Shown: positions 1 to 7,740 of the stretch, piece by piece
How positions within the stretch are numbered: the stretch's first letter is position 1
How the letters are laid out: every line of letters starts with the position of its first letter
NCBI GenBank assembly: GCA_934636825.1
Contig: CAKUBG010000030.1
Span: forward strand, 1-29,638
Direction of reading: 5' to 3'
Source of the DNA: an uncultured bacterium
Lineage (GTDB): Bacteria; Vulcanimicrobiota; Xenobia; Xenobiales; Xenobiaceae
DNA length: 29,638 nucleotides
Notes under the pieces: generated by a model
Told to the model about the DNA's origin: nothing
Seen by the model: only the letters and a program-made list of their open reading frames with translations
Database searches by the model: none
Translations under genes and position numbers: made by a program

Positions 1-213
1 TCGACTTGATCTCGCGGCACCATCACCACGTCATCGCAACCGGTTTGGCGCTTTACGAAAGATCGCAAAGCCTTTTTGCGTTCAGGCCCTTCCGGTGCTC
101 GGCTGACCTCATTCTCAAGAAAAACGCTGAAAATTCGGGCTTTTCTTAAAATAATTTTTTGGAATTTTGGATCAGATAAAAAATTAGGAGTTTTAAAAAT
201 ACAAAAATCTGCA

Positions 214-326
214 CAGATCCGCTTTTTTTCAGGCTTTTTAAGCCCCTAAATGACAATAAAAAACGCCCCTTCAGCTCCTATTTTATAGGTTTTGAAAGGA
301 CGTTAAATGGTAAAAAAGCGGATCTG
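214..326. repeat. Nested inverted repeat
   Basis: A 15-base arm at 214-228 (CAGATCCGCTTTTTT) is repeated exactly as its reverse complement at 312-326. Inside it, 262-304 forms a second imperfect hairpin: 262-273 pairs with 293-304 at 10 of 12 positions, and CCTAT at 277-281 pairs with ATAGG at 285-289 around a 3-base loop. The nesting would give one long cruciform or RNA stem. It may be a small non-coding repeat element, a pair of back-to-back terminators or a structured RNA. A copy elsewhere in the genome would be needed to call it a repeat family. Confidence 0.5.
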
Positions 327-370
327 CTGGAAAAAATTCTCTCAAACCATCTTAGACGACGAAAGAGGAA

Positions 371-417
371 AAAGCCCAAAATTACGGAATCTTAAGGAGA
401 TCTAAAAAATGGGCTTT
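371..417 (-). terminator. Probable terminator of the methyltransferase pair
   Basis: AAAGCCCA at 371-378 pairs perfectly with TGGGCTTT at 410-417. Read on the minus strand the second arm is followed by a T-run. It lies about 100 bases downstream of the minus-strand lipoprotein gene, so it is the likely end of that transcript. The loop is long (about 31 bases), which makes it a modest candidate. Confidence 0.45.
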
Positions 418-518
418 CTCTCAAAACATCCGATCCCTTATACATAAGTACGCTAAACAGCTCAACCGTCGCTGACCGGAGCGTAAGCTTTTGGCTGTTA
501 CGTTTATAACGCTAATAT

Positions 519-1616
519 TTATCTTTTAGTCAATTTTAGCAAATAGTGTCCATTAGCTTCTTTGATAGATAAGTTTTGTACCACAAATCCGGCATTTTTG
601 GCGATATGCTCTATAATTTCGGCAGAGGCCATAAGCTCTTCACTGTCATAGATTAAAATAGAGCCGTTATCTTTAAGAGATTTTTTTAAATTTGCCAAAT
701 ATTGTTGACCGGCCAAACGGCGCTGAGGTTCGTATGCTAGGCTGAATTTATCGTAAATATTGTGCACATCAAATAAACATATTAAATCTGCTTCGTTGTT
801 TTTTAACGGAATTTGTTTAGTGTTGGGCTCGGTTAAACGATAATCTATATTATTAAAAGTGGAATCGTATTTGCCGATAAAATGACTAAATTCTGCTAAT
901 TTAGGTTCAATATCGATACAAATTAAACGGCCTCCATCTTGTGGGCAAACGTAAGGAGCCAATTTAGATAACAAAATACCAACTCCGCCGCCAATATCGA
1001 CTACTGATTTATTTTTTAATTTTGTAAGTAAATCAGCTTGAGCAACTAAATTGCACAGAAATTCAGCGCGGTCTCGGCTTAACATACCTACTTCAATATG
1101 ATTGATTGCCGAAAAATCTCGGCTTAAACCAGTACGGTACTGTTGGCAAATAGTTAATTCTTGAGCTAGATTGGGACGAGAAATTATATAATCGTAAATT
1201 GCTTGTTGCCAGGGGTCGCTATAATTAGGTTGGGGAGCCGCTTTATATTTGTATTGCAAATAAGTAGCTAAATAGGGGAGATGACCTGGACAATTCTTTC
1301 CCAAACTTTGAATAAATATTGTATCAGACAGAATTTGCTGACACATAATTTCTCTTTGCTTAGGATTTACTGTTAAATATTGAATAAAATGATTTTCTGC
1401 TTGCAAAATTTTCTGATCATTTTTATTGAGACCTTTTAAGCGTGCGTTGGTACGTTCTTCTTGCTCATGAGAGGCAGGGGAAGAAGCTGTAAGTGTTGGA
1501 GCCAATTGAACAGATCCAGCCGATTTTTCTAAGTGAGAAGAACAGCCTGAAGCCAATAAGCAAGCTGACCCTAAAACTGATACGAGAGTCGTATATAATA
1601 TATGGCTAAAGTTCAC
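519..1616 (-). CDS. Lipoprotein with SAM-dependent methyltransferase domain
   Basis: The protein is 365 aa. Residues 1-24 are a signal peptide and Cys25 follows L-A-S-G, a near-canonical lipobox, so the product is probably a lipid-anchored exported protein. A linker rich in Ser, Ala and Thr runs to about residue 60. A helical region follows, then a class I Rossmann methyltransferase core with motif I VVDIGGGVG at 205-213 and an acidic strand ICIDIEP around 232-238. The start is GTG and overlaps the TGA of the upstream methyltransferase gene by 4 bases (GTGA), which indicates translational coupling; AAAGGA lies 10 bases upstream. The oddity is a methyltransferase fold on an exported lipoprotein, where SAM should not be available. 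The domain may therefore be repurposed, or the N-terminus may not act as an export signal. The substrate is unknown. Confidence 0.75.
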   Translation of the reverse strand: MNFSHILYTTLVSVLGSACLLASGCSSHLEKSAGSVQLAPTLTASSPASHEQEERTNARLKGLNKNDQKILQAENHFIQYLTVNPKQREIMCQQILSDTIFIQSLGKNCPGHLPYLATYLQYKYKAAPQPNYSDPWQQAIYDYIISRPNLAQELTICQQYRTGLSRDFSAINHIEVGMLSRDRAEFLCNLVAQADLLTKLKNKSVVDIGGGVGILLSKLAPYVCPQDGGRLICIDIEPKLAEFSHFIGKYDSTFNNIDYRLTEPNTKQIPLKNNEADLICLFDVHNIYDKFSLAYEPQRRLAGQQYLANLKKSLKDNGSILIYDSEELMASAEIIEHIAKNAGFVVQNLSIKEANGHYLLKLTKR

Positions 1617-2836
1617 GAATGACTAATCCTTTGGCCAAGCATAAAGAGAGGCTGTCCATTTTGTCTGGTGATAAAAACTGTCAGTGCATTTTTTGTTGCG
1701 CAAGTTTTTACTTTTTGTCTGATAATTTCGGGTTCTATAGCCGAATTGCGTTTTTTGATTTCCAAAATACCTACATTAAGCTCTTTAACGCGTTTTTGCA
1801 AAGCTTTTAAAGAAAACTTGTGAATTTCAGTAATTAAGAAAGCATCAGCTAAAGGTTTTTCAATTAATTTATCGCTAATGAGCCAACTAGTCTGTTCATC
1901 AAATAGATGAGCTTGAAGTTTAGTGGCATATTTGTGTAAAAGGCCGGCTCGCAAAAGGACTGGCTCAATTTCGTAAAGATACTGGCCTTCATGCAAAGAA
2001 CCGACGTCTACAGGAATGTCTTGGCCAATAGGAAGACTTTCTTGGTGCCAAGTTCCGTCTTTCAAATAGATAGAAGCTTGTAAAGATGGCTCGATAGAAC
2101 AATTGAGCCACAGTACAGCTTCGCGACATTGTTTATTCAGTCCGACAAATTCTAAGGAAGCACCAGGTAAATCTTCAAGCATAGTTTTATCAAAGCTGGG
2201 AGCTAATTTTATGGCCATAGGAATATTTAAAAATCTAGCCAATCCCACAACTTTTTTTAGAGGCGGAAAAGTTTCTTCCACTTGGTAAATACGCTTACTA
2301 TCCACACGTCTAGCTGGATCGCTAAAAGCGGCAGCCGCTTGGGGAAGTTTGTTTTTTATGTAGTCAAGTTGCAAGGTTTGGATAGAGTAAGGTAGAGCCA
2401 AATTTTTGGCGTTAGCTTGTAAAATATCCAGTCTGCTTTGTTCTAAATCTACAGCTATAACCGGACGGTAATTGGCTAAAGCCAGGGCGTCGCAACCCAT
2501 GCCGCAACCTAGGTCTAAAATAGGACCTTCAGGAGCTATGGCTTGCAATTTTTGCGCTCGGTGTAAAGCTAAGGGCCAGGCAGTGGCTTGCTCTAGCGCT
2601 TTTTCTTCAAAATACATCTTTTCAACCATGGAGGCTGGAAACTTGCGCAAAGCTTTCTGGCGCAACTTAACTTGATTGAGCAACCAAGAAGTTTCTTCGG
2701 AGGTGAAATCTTGACGTAACTTTTTTATAAGCTTAAATTCTTCGGTACTGCCGAGTTTGCTTTGAGCCAAAGTATTGATAACACTTTGTACTTGTGGTTG
2801 TTCTAAGAACAGTAATTCTCGATTGTTGTTTTCCAT
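1613..2836 (-). CDS. Class I methyltransferase with THUMP-like C-terminal domain
   Basis: The protein is 407 aa. It has an N-terminal helical region, a SAM-binding motif I LDLGCGMG at 107-114, an acidic residue closing strand 2 (VIAVD, to 130), and FSDPARR at 171-177. The DPARR signature in place of the usual motif IV marks the family with a PG_1098-type THUMP-like tail. The tail fits: the last 70 or so residues include GILEIKKRN and end in a small beta-rich segment. THUMP domains bind RNA, so a nucleic-acid substrate is plausible, but no activity has been settled for the family as far as I know. It is the first gene of a two-gene operon with the lipoprotein methyltransferase. The ribosome site (GGAAAA) is weak. 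Confidence 0.8.
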   Translation of the reverse strand: MENNNRELLFLEQPQVQSVINTLAQSKLGSTEEFKLIKKLRQDFTSEETSWLLNQVKLRQKALRKFPASMVEKMYFEEKALEQATAWPLALHRAQKLQAIAPEGPILDLGCGMGCDALALANYRPVIAVDLEQSRLDILQANAKNLALPYSIQTLQLDYIKNKLPQAAAAFSDPARRVDSKRIYQVEETFPPLKKVVGLARFLNIPMAIKLAPSFDKTMLEDLPGASLEFVGLNKQCREAVLWLNCSIEPSLQASIYLKDGTWHQESLPIGQDIPVDVGSLHEGQYLYEIEPVLLRAGLLHKYATKLQAHLFDEQTSWLISDKLIEKPLADAFLITEIHKFSLKALQKRVKELNVGILEIKKRNSAIEPEIIRQKVKTCATKNALTVFITRQNGQPLFMLGQRISHS

Positions 2837-2857
2837 ATTTTGATTTTCCAGATTTTT

Positions 2858-2863
2858 GTTATA
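2858..2863 (-). promoter_or_regulatory. Possible extended -10 promoter for the methyltransferase operon
   Basis: On the minus strand TGG precedes TATAAC at 2858-2863, an extended -10 arrangement. A -35 is poor (CTGAAA, 16 bases away). The predicted start of transcription is about 15 bases before the ATG at 2836. It lies just downstream of the terminator at 2903-2948, which fits a new transcription unit starting here. Confidence 0.35.
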
Positions 2864-2902
2864 CCACAGAAGAATTTTCTTTCAGTTTCAAAAAAACAAA
2901 AG

Positions 2903-2948
2903 AAAAACCTTGTATCAATTTTTAGTAAAAAACAGATACAAGGTTTTT
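2903..2948 (-). terminator. Terminator after the SPFH gene
   Basis: AAAAACCTTGTATC at 2903-2916 pairs over 14 bases with 2935-2948, with an 18-base loop. On the minus strand the T-rich flank follows the stem, giving a classic intrinsic terminator 30 bases downstream of the SPFH gene stop. It also has a T-run on the plus strand and could work both ways. Confidence 0.8.
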
Positions 2949-2977
2949 TAATAAATTAAATTGTCAATAACGACAAA

Positions 2978-4126
2978 TTAGGCTTGTTTGGCTCCACAAT
3001 TGGGGCAGAACTTTGTACCAGGAGGTAACTCAGCACCGCAGGAGCAAACTTTTTTCTCGGGAGCAATTTTTGTACCGCATTCAGGACAGAATTTGCTGCC
3101 GCTGGGAACGGGAGCCTGACAATTAGGGCAGGGAATAGTGCCGGGAGGCAACATCTTTGTGCCGCAATTGGGACAGAACTTTCCACCGGCAGCTACTGGC
3201 TGCTGGCAATTGGGGCAAGGAATAGTGGCTGCTTGTTGGGGCGCAGCGGCTTGTTGAGGCTGTTGGATATTGGCTTGCATACCACTTTGCATGGCTTGTT
3301 GCATCATTTGCGGCATCATCATGCCCATACCCATGCCCATACCGGCACCCATGCCACCGCCAACCATGCCTTGGTTGTTGGCCATATCGCCCAAAGCGTC
3401 GGCTGCTTTGAGTTGCATGTAGTTTTGCACTCCCAGAGCGCCCATAGTAGCTCGTTTGCGGAAAGCGGCCTGAATTTCCTCAGGTACAGAAACATCCTGA
3501 ATAAAGAAATCGCGCAGAGAGACGCCATATTTACCAAAGTCGTCTTTGACTTTGATCTTCATAGCAGCTACCAACTCGTCTAAGTTGCTGCGAATGCTGG
3601 CATAAGATTTGAAAGTGGTGCTTAAAAGATCGTTGAGGCGAGTGCGGATGCTGCCTTTGAGAGTAGTATTTAAGTCTTTAGTACTATAGCTGGAACGAGT
3701 ACCGACTAAAGTATTGACGAAGAGTTGCGGATCTTCGATACGTACAGACATGGTACCGAAAGCGCGTAATTGCACCCAGCCTAAATCGGGATCTTTAAGG
3801 TCGATAGGGTTGGGGGTGCCCCATTTGAGATCGGTCATAACTTGCTGATTTACAAAGTAAACCTCAGCAGCAAAGACGTTATTTCCGCCAGCAAAACGAC
3901 TAAGAAACTCGGTAAGAAGAGGAATGTTGGCAGTAGAAAGGGTATGACGACCGGCTTTGAAAGTATCCATTGCTTGGCCATCGCGGTAGAAAATAGCTGC
4001 CTGACTCTCGCGAACGATCAGCTGAGCACCCATTCTGATATCGGCAGGGCCTTCTTCTGGAACTCTGCCTACCAAGGCGGTAGGATCATTGGGACGCCAT
4101 TCGATTACATCTAAATATCTAGCCAT
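2978..4126 (-). CDS. SPFH (band 7) protein with three C-terminal zinc ribbons
   Basis: The protein is 382 aa. Residues 1 to about 245 form an SPFH/virion-core-like domain of the YdjI type (known in Bacillus, where YdjI helps bring the PspA-like stress system to the membrane). Residues 252-282 are a Gly- and Met-rich linker, then a Gln/Ala stretch. Three zinc ribbons follow: C304/C307/C318/C321, C333/C336/C347/C350 and C361/C363/C374/C377. The third has CxC instead of CxxC in its first knuckle. There is no signal peptide or membrane segment, so it should be cytosolic and peripheral to the membrane. It starts 3 bases after the stop of its upstream partner, so the two form an operon. A role in membrane-stress organisation is inferred from the family. 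Confidence 0.85.
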   Translation of the reverse strand: MARYLDVIEWRPNDPTALVGRVPEEGPADIRMGAQLIVRESQAAIFYRDGQAMDTFKAGRHTLSTANIPLLTEFLSRFAGGNNVFAAEVYFVNQQVMTDLKWGTPNPIDLKDPDLGWVQLRAFGTMSVRIEDPQLFVNTLVGTRSSYSTKDLNTTLKGSIRTRLNDLLSTTFKSYASIRSNLDELVAAMKIKVKDDFGKYGVSLRDFFIQDVSVPEEIQAAFRKRATMGALGVQNYMQLKAADALGDMANNQGMVGGGMGAGMGMGMGMMMPQMMQQAMQSGMQANIQQPQQAAAPQQAATIPCPNCQQPVAAGGKFCPNCGTKMLPPGTIPCPNCQAPVPSGSKFCPECGTKIAPEKKVCSCGAELPPGTKFCPNCGAKQA

Positions 4127-4129
4127 AGT

Positions 4130-4648
4130 TTAAGCTTTAATCCCTTTCAAAATAAGTTCGCGCTCGTTAAGAGCATTGTCAAAGTTGGTTATGCAATTAG
4201 TAAGTGATCTTAAAGCCAACTTGGGATCGCCTCCCTCATCAGCGGCGCTCTGTACAGCCATTAAAGCTTCTTCAGCATTGCTGATAATATTGACGAGAGA
4301 TAAATCGTAGTCGTAAATGCGAGCCAGTTCAGCTTCGTTGATCTTCACGGCATCGAAAAATCCTGTATAGCCTCGGTTGGCGTGGCGTACGCGTTCGATT
4401 ACACGATCAAGCTTATTGGCTACTTTGTCGAAGGGTTCCATAACTGACAAATTGCCAGCTCCCAAAAATTCTTCCTGAGCAGATTGCATATTGCTCTTGA
4501 GGTTGGTTAACCTGGAAGCCATGTATTCACGTTGAACAGCGTCGCTTTCGCGTCTAGCTGCTCTCTCTTGCATACCGGCGTAACCGGGAATTTTGTTCAT
4601 GAGGTTGTTGAGTTTTTCGGAAATATTTCCGAGACTGAGTTTATCCAC
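4130..4648 (-). CDS. Conserved helical partner of the SPFH protein
   Basis: This is a 172 aa protein that I cannot name. It is strongly helical, with the phrase GYAGMQER near the start, an Arg/Asp-rich stretch after it, and a GYTGFFD motif in the middle. It has no signal peptide or membrane segment. I chose GTG at 4648 rather than an ATG 30 bases upstream because a perfect AAGGAGG lies 7 bases before the GTG and would otherwise be inside the gene. Close spacing with the SPFH gene downstream suggests they work together. A PspA-like or scaffold role is possible but only by context. Confidence 0.75.
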   Translation of the reverse strand: MDKLSLGNISEKLNNLMNKIPGYAGMQERAARRESDAVQREYMASRLTNLKSNMQSAQEEFLGAGNLSVMEPFDKVANKLDRVIERVRHANRGYTGFFDAVKINEAELARIYDYDLSLVNIISNAEEALMAVQSAADEGGDPKLALRSLTNCITNFDNALNERELILKGIKA

Positions 4649-4654
4649 TGAAAA

Positions 4655-4662
4655 GCCTCCTT
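4655..4662 (-). promoter_or_regulatory. Ribosome binding site fixing the start at 4648
   Basis: On the minus strand AAGGAGGC occupies 4655-4662, with 6-7 bases to the GTG start. This is among the best ribosome sites in the window and decides between the GTG and the longer ATG reading. Confidence 0.8.
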
Positions 4663-4772
4663 GCTGGCAGGATTCCAAGAAACCCTCAAAATAGCTGACA
4701 TCAGATAAAAATGAGCTTCGTTAAGTAAAAACTCTCTTCCTGTTAGGATTTTTGACAGCAAGCTTTTAAATG

Positions 4773-5300
4773 TCACTCAAAACCAAGACGTTTGAGAATA
4801 CGTATTTCTCGGCGTCTTCGTCCGGTTAAGCGGGTCGTCCAGTGATCTTCTCCTAAAGGACGGACTAAAATAGTATAAAGTCCGAGTCTTTTGCCGCCTA
4901 AAACGTCAGTAAAAATTTGATCACCTATAATTGCTGTGTTCTCCGGTTGAGAATTCATCATGCGCATAGCTTCCAAAAAAGGTTTAGCTCCCGGTTTTCT
5001 CTCCCAAAAACGAGCGGCGAAATAATGCTCGATTTCTAATTGTTCGGCAATTTTGCGTACTCGTTCTTCTCTGGAGCGGCCCCAAATAATGTTGGAAACA
5101 ATGCAAAGGTTTTTAATGTGACCGTTTCGGCGAGCTTTATCTAAAGCTTTTATCGTCTTGTAGTCGATTAGTAATGAATCGCGCTCAGCCAATGTGTTAT
5201 CCACATCTAAGCAAATGTTGACAATGTTTTTTTGGGCTAAACTGGCAAAAGGCACATCGGCTATATTGTGGCAATATAGATCTGGCGTATAATGGTGCAT
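4773..5300 (-). CDS. yqeG: YqeG family HAD-type phosphatase
   Basis: The protein is 175 aa, the usual length for the family. HAD motifs are complete: motif I LDVDNT with D32 and D34, motif II with S69 in IVSN, motif III K102-P103, and motif IV GDQIFTDVLGG with D127 and D132. A Trp-rich and Arg-rich tail follows. The family belongs to the HAD IIIA group and is common in Firmicutes and Cyanobacteria. The physiological substrate is not firmly known. It starts 19 bases after the phosphoesterase gene, with GAGG 11 bases before the ATG, so the two are co-transcribed. Confidence 0.9.
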   Translation of the reverse strand: MHHYTPDLYCHNIADVPFASLAQKNIVNICLDVDNTLAERDSLLIDYKTIKALDKARRNGHIKNLCIVSNIIWGRSREERVRKIAEQLEIEHYFAARFWERKPGAKPFLEAMRMMNSQPENTAIIGDQIFTDVLGGKRLGLYTILVRPLGEDHWTTRLTGRRRREIRILKRLGFE

Positions 5301-5319
5301 ATTTTTGTAGGCCTCAGGA

Positions 5320-5901
5320 TCAATTTAAATCGATAACTTCACAATTTTGAGAGTCTGTATCATAAATAACCATAGTGGCTCTACCAGTTAGCCAGCCGCA
5401 GCATTCACCGGGATTTATGATAGTGCAATTGCTAAGCTTTTCGATCTTCAGTTCGTGAGTATGGCCATAGACAAGCAATCCGTGTGGTTGGGCTTGCAAA
5501 ATATCTTTGGCTGATAAAGTTTGGCCGCTATGAAAATTTTGTCTACGTATATTTTTGGCTGCAGAACTGGAGGCGGTCATATAGGTTGAAAGCTCAGTAG
5601 CTGTGTAGCTAAAGTGTTGTAAATTTACGCAAGTGGTGCCGATAAAGAAGGTGACCGGCCCTTCCCAAAAGTGGGCTCCCATCATAGCAAAGTGACGGCG
5701 CAGCCCGTCTCTTTCACCATCATTGTTGCCTAAAACGGCATGTACGGGAATTTTACTTTCTTCCAAAGGTGTCAAACTAAAGGGAGAAATGAAATCGCCA
5801 GCATGAATAATAGCTTCAACTCCGGCTTTTTTACATACACATACGGCCTGGCGCAATTTGTCCAAATTGTCGTGGCTGTCTGATAAAATGGCAATTTTCA
5901 T
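5320..5901 (-). CDS. MJ0936/YfcE family metallophosphoesterase
   Basis: The protein is 193 aa. Calcineurin-like metal ligands are visible in order: D8 and H10 in DSHDN, D36 in GDF, N60/D61 in GNND, and GHTH at 146-149, followed by NPGE. The family hydrolyses phosphodiesters with two metal ions. Where relatives have an HG pair after the central strand, this one has HF (96-97), followed by an insertion of about 35 residues rich in Ser, Thr and Ala. An AGGAA site lies 7 bases before the ATG. It is the first gene of a two-gene operon with yqeG. Confidence 0.88.
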   Translation of the reverse strand: MKIAILSDSHDNLDKLRQAVCVCKKAGVEAIIHAGDFISPFSLTPLEESKIPVHAVLGNNDGERDGLRRHFAMMGAHFWEGPVTFFIGTTCVNLQHFSYTATELSTYMTASSSAAKNIRRQNFHSGQTLSAKDILQAQPHGLLVYGHTHELKIEKLSNCTIINPGECCGWLTGRATMVIYDTDSQNCEVIDLN

Positions 5902-6204
5902 AGATAGATTCCTATAAATATTTATTGAGACTATTTTTGCCGCTTGGCTTTTTCTCCCTTTATAATCGTTGACTTTTATGGGCTATTGTTCAAAATGATT
6001 TGTTTTTCTAGCAGGTAAGGCTTATCATTTTGCAGTATACCACCAGGCGGAACGCTCCTTACGGTAGGGGTTTGGGGCTTTGTTTTGCGACGCAGCTTGT
6101 TTATATGGAAAGCACAGATTCGATATGCTTGTTTCTGATTGTCTTCCCGGAGCATGCAGTAAGTTTAGCATACGATATTTTTATTGAATGCATTTTGAGG
6201 TTTT
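5902..6204. other. Divergent intergenic region
   Basis: About 300 bases separate the minus-strand phosphoesterase from the plus-strand kinase. It contains the plus-strand promoter at 5937-5966. The remaining 230 bases would be an untranslated leader. I see no tRNA or known riboswitch pattern in it. A 61-codon open frame at 6030-6215 has no ribosome site and no protein-like content. Confidence 0.6.
5937..5966 (+). promoter_or_regulatory. Sigma70-type promoter before the kinase
   Basis: TTGCCG at 5937-5942 and a consensus TATAAT at 5961-5966 are separated by 18 bases. Transcription would start near 5973 and run through a leader of about 230 bases into the kinase and perhaps on into tsaE. Confidence 0.6.
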
Positions 6205-7092
6205 ATGGCATCTGAGCTACAGGGGCGGTACAGACTTATAAGCAATTTAGGCCATGGCAATTTTGCCACGGTTTATTTAGCCAAGGATAATAGAGCTAAC
6301 GGAGCACTAGTAGCTGTCAAAGCTATATGTACCGAAGGCTTCTCGCAAGTTGAATTTAAAGATCTTAATGTTCAATTTGAGCTCGAAGCTAAAATTTTGA
6401 TGTCTTTATCTCACCCTGGCTTGCCTAAAGTTATGGCCTACTTCAATCAGGGCATGTATTTTTACATCGTTATGGAGTGGATAGCCGGCAAAACTATGCA
6501 TCAAGAAGTGCTTGAATCAGACGGCATTACTCAAGACACTGTGTTGGAGTGGGGAATAAAACTTTCCGATGTTTTGAGCTATTTACATTCTCGCAAACCC
6601 TATCCTATTTTGTTGGGCGATTTGAAGCCTTCCAACGTTATGCTTACTTATAACGGAGATTTGAAGGTTATCGACTTCGGTGTGGCTCGCTATTTCGCCC
6701 CCAGCAAAAGTCCGCGTACCTTTACTATGGTAAGTCCGGGATTTGCACCTCCAGAAAAATACAATCGTTTTGATTGCGATTTGCGCGGCGATATTTATTC
6801 TTTGGGAGCTACACTGTATTGGTGTTTAACCCAAGCCAATATGGCTAAGTTTAATTTTAATATACCTCCGTTGCGCAAACTTAAACCTGACGCCAACCAC
6901 TGGTTAGAGGCTGTTTTGGCCAAGTGTATGGAATATGCTCCCGAGCGCCGTTACAGTTCTGTAGCCCAAGTGCGTGATGAATTGGTGTCTGTGCGCAAAG
7001 AATTGCAAGGACGAGAAGAGAGAGCCACCGAAAAAAGTTCTAACATTTTAGAGCAACTCTATCGTCAGAAATATGGCGATAGTCACTCTTAG
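6205..7092 (+). CDS. Soluble Ser/Thr protein kinase
   Basis: The protein is 295 aa and is almost entirely a Hanks-type kinase domain. The glycine loop is GHGNF at 16-20, the ATP lysine is K39 in VAVKA, the catalytic loop is GDLKPSN at 138-144 (Asp139), DFG is at 157-159, and GFAPPEKYN at 179-187 stands for the APE motif. The residue before the catalytic Asp is Gly rather than Arg (non-RD), which usually means the activation loop does not need phosphorylating. There are no transmembrane or PASTA segments, so it is cytosolic with no obvious sensor. The short charged tail is variable. GAGG lies 4 bases before the ATG, a short spacing. It precedes the tsaE-tsaD cluster, 147 bases away. Confidence 0.93.
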   Translation: MASELQGRYRLISNLGHGNFATVYLAKDNRANGALVAVKAICTEGFSQVEFKDLNVQFELEAKILMSLSHPGLPKVMAYFNQGMYFYIVMEWIAGKTMHQEVLESDGITQDTVLEWGIKLSDVLSYLHSRKPYPILLGDLKPSNVMLTYNGDLKVIDFGVARYFAPSKSPRTFTMVSPGFAPPEKYNRFDCDLRGDIYSLGATLYWCLTQANMAKFNFNIPPLRKLKPDANHWLEAVLAKCMEYAPERRYSSVAQVRDELVSVRKELQGREERATEKSSNILEQLYRQKYGDSHS

Positions 7093-7239
7093 TTTTAGAT
7101 TCGATGCATTCTTTTAATCGGCAGCTAAAAGCAGAAATACGCTAACTTGATTACTGACATAAAGCTTCTCACTCCGTTTGGTCGCAGAGGGAAGCTCTTT
7201 TCTTGTCAAGTTAACTTGGAAAAAAGACAATTAGAAAAT

Positions 7240-7740
7240 ATGAGCACAACAAACTTTAAAACTATTACTCATAATGATCTTGAAACGGAGAGTTGGGGAG
7301 AGCGTTTGGCCAAAATTTTGCGTCCAGCCGACGTGATCGCTTTCTATGGAGATTTGGGGGCCGGTAAAACCACTTTTGTACGCGGTTTGGCTAGAGCTAT
7401 GGGGGCTTCTGAGCGCGTTTCTAGCCCTACTTTTGTACTTATGCATATTTATGAAGGGCGCATTCCTATCTACCATTTTGATGCTTATCGTTTAGAAAAC
7501 AGTGAAGAATTGCTTAATATCGGTGCTGAAGAATATATCGGTACCGATGGTATAGCTTGTATAGAGTGGTCTGAGCGTACAGAAGAGCTATTGCCCAAAG
7601 ATTGTCTGCGCTTAAAAATTTATTATCGTACTGATTTGGGCCCTACCGGACGAGAATTGGTTTTCGAGTCTGATGGTGGTCGAGGTCAAAAAATAGTTGA
7701 GGCTTTGCAAAATGATTCCCAAAAAAATAGATTACCATAA
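7240..7740 (+). CDS. tsaE: tRNA t6A synthesis ATPase TsaE
   Basis: TsaE is the ATPase that drives turnover of the TsaB-TsaD complex, which adds threonylcarbamoyl to A37 of ANN-decoding tRNAs. The protein is 166 aa. Walker A GDLGAGKT lies at 37-44; VSSPTF, YHFDAYRL and CIEWSER are typical of the family. I use ATG at 7240. A TTG at 7147 would add 31 unconserved residues. Its 3' end overlaps tsaB by 29 bases, so the two are coupled. Confidence 0.95.
   Translation: MSTTNFKTITHNDLETESWGERLAKILRPADVIAFYGDLGAGKTTFVRGLARAMGASERVSSPTFVLMHIYEGRIPIYHFDAYRLENSEELLNIGAEEYIGTDGIACIEWSERTEELLPKDCLRLKIYYRTDLGPTGRELVFESDGGRGQKIVEALQNDSQKNRLP

Larger units (their letters stand above)
1..518. other. Left edge, no recognised gene
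   Basis: I see no gene I can name here. A minus-strand frame stays open from about 245 to the left edge (81 codons) but has no ATG until positions 21-23. A plus-strand frame is open from the edge to a stop at about 150. The first 120 bases are more GC-rich than what follows, so one of these frames could be the end or inside of a gene lying mostly outside the window. Neither translation resembles a family I know. The rest is AT-rich and holds the inverted repeats and terminator listed separately. Confidence 0.5.

Noticed and set aside
3233..3583. Histidine-rich frame opposite the SPFH gene
   Set aside because: It is the antisense of the Met/Gly-rich linker (CAT repeats), not a real gene.
6030..6215. 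A 61-codon open frame before the kinase
   Set aside because: It has no ribosome site, no protein-like pattern, and overlaps the kinase start.
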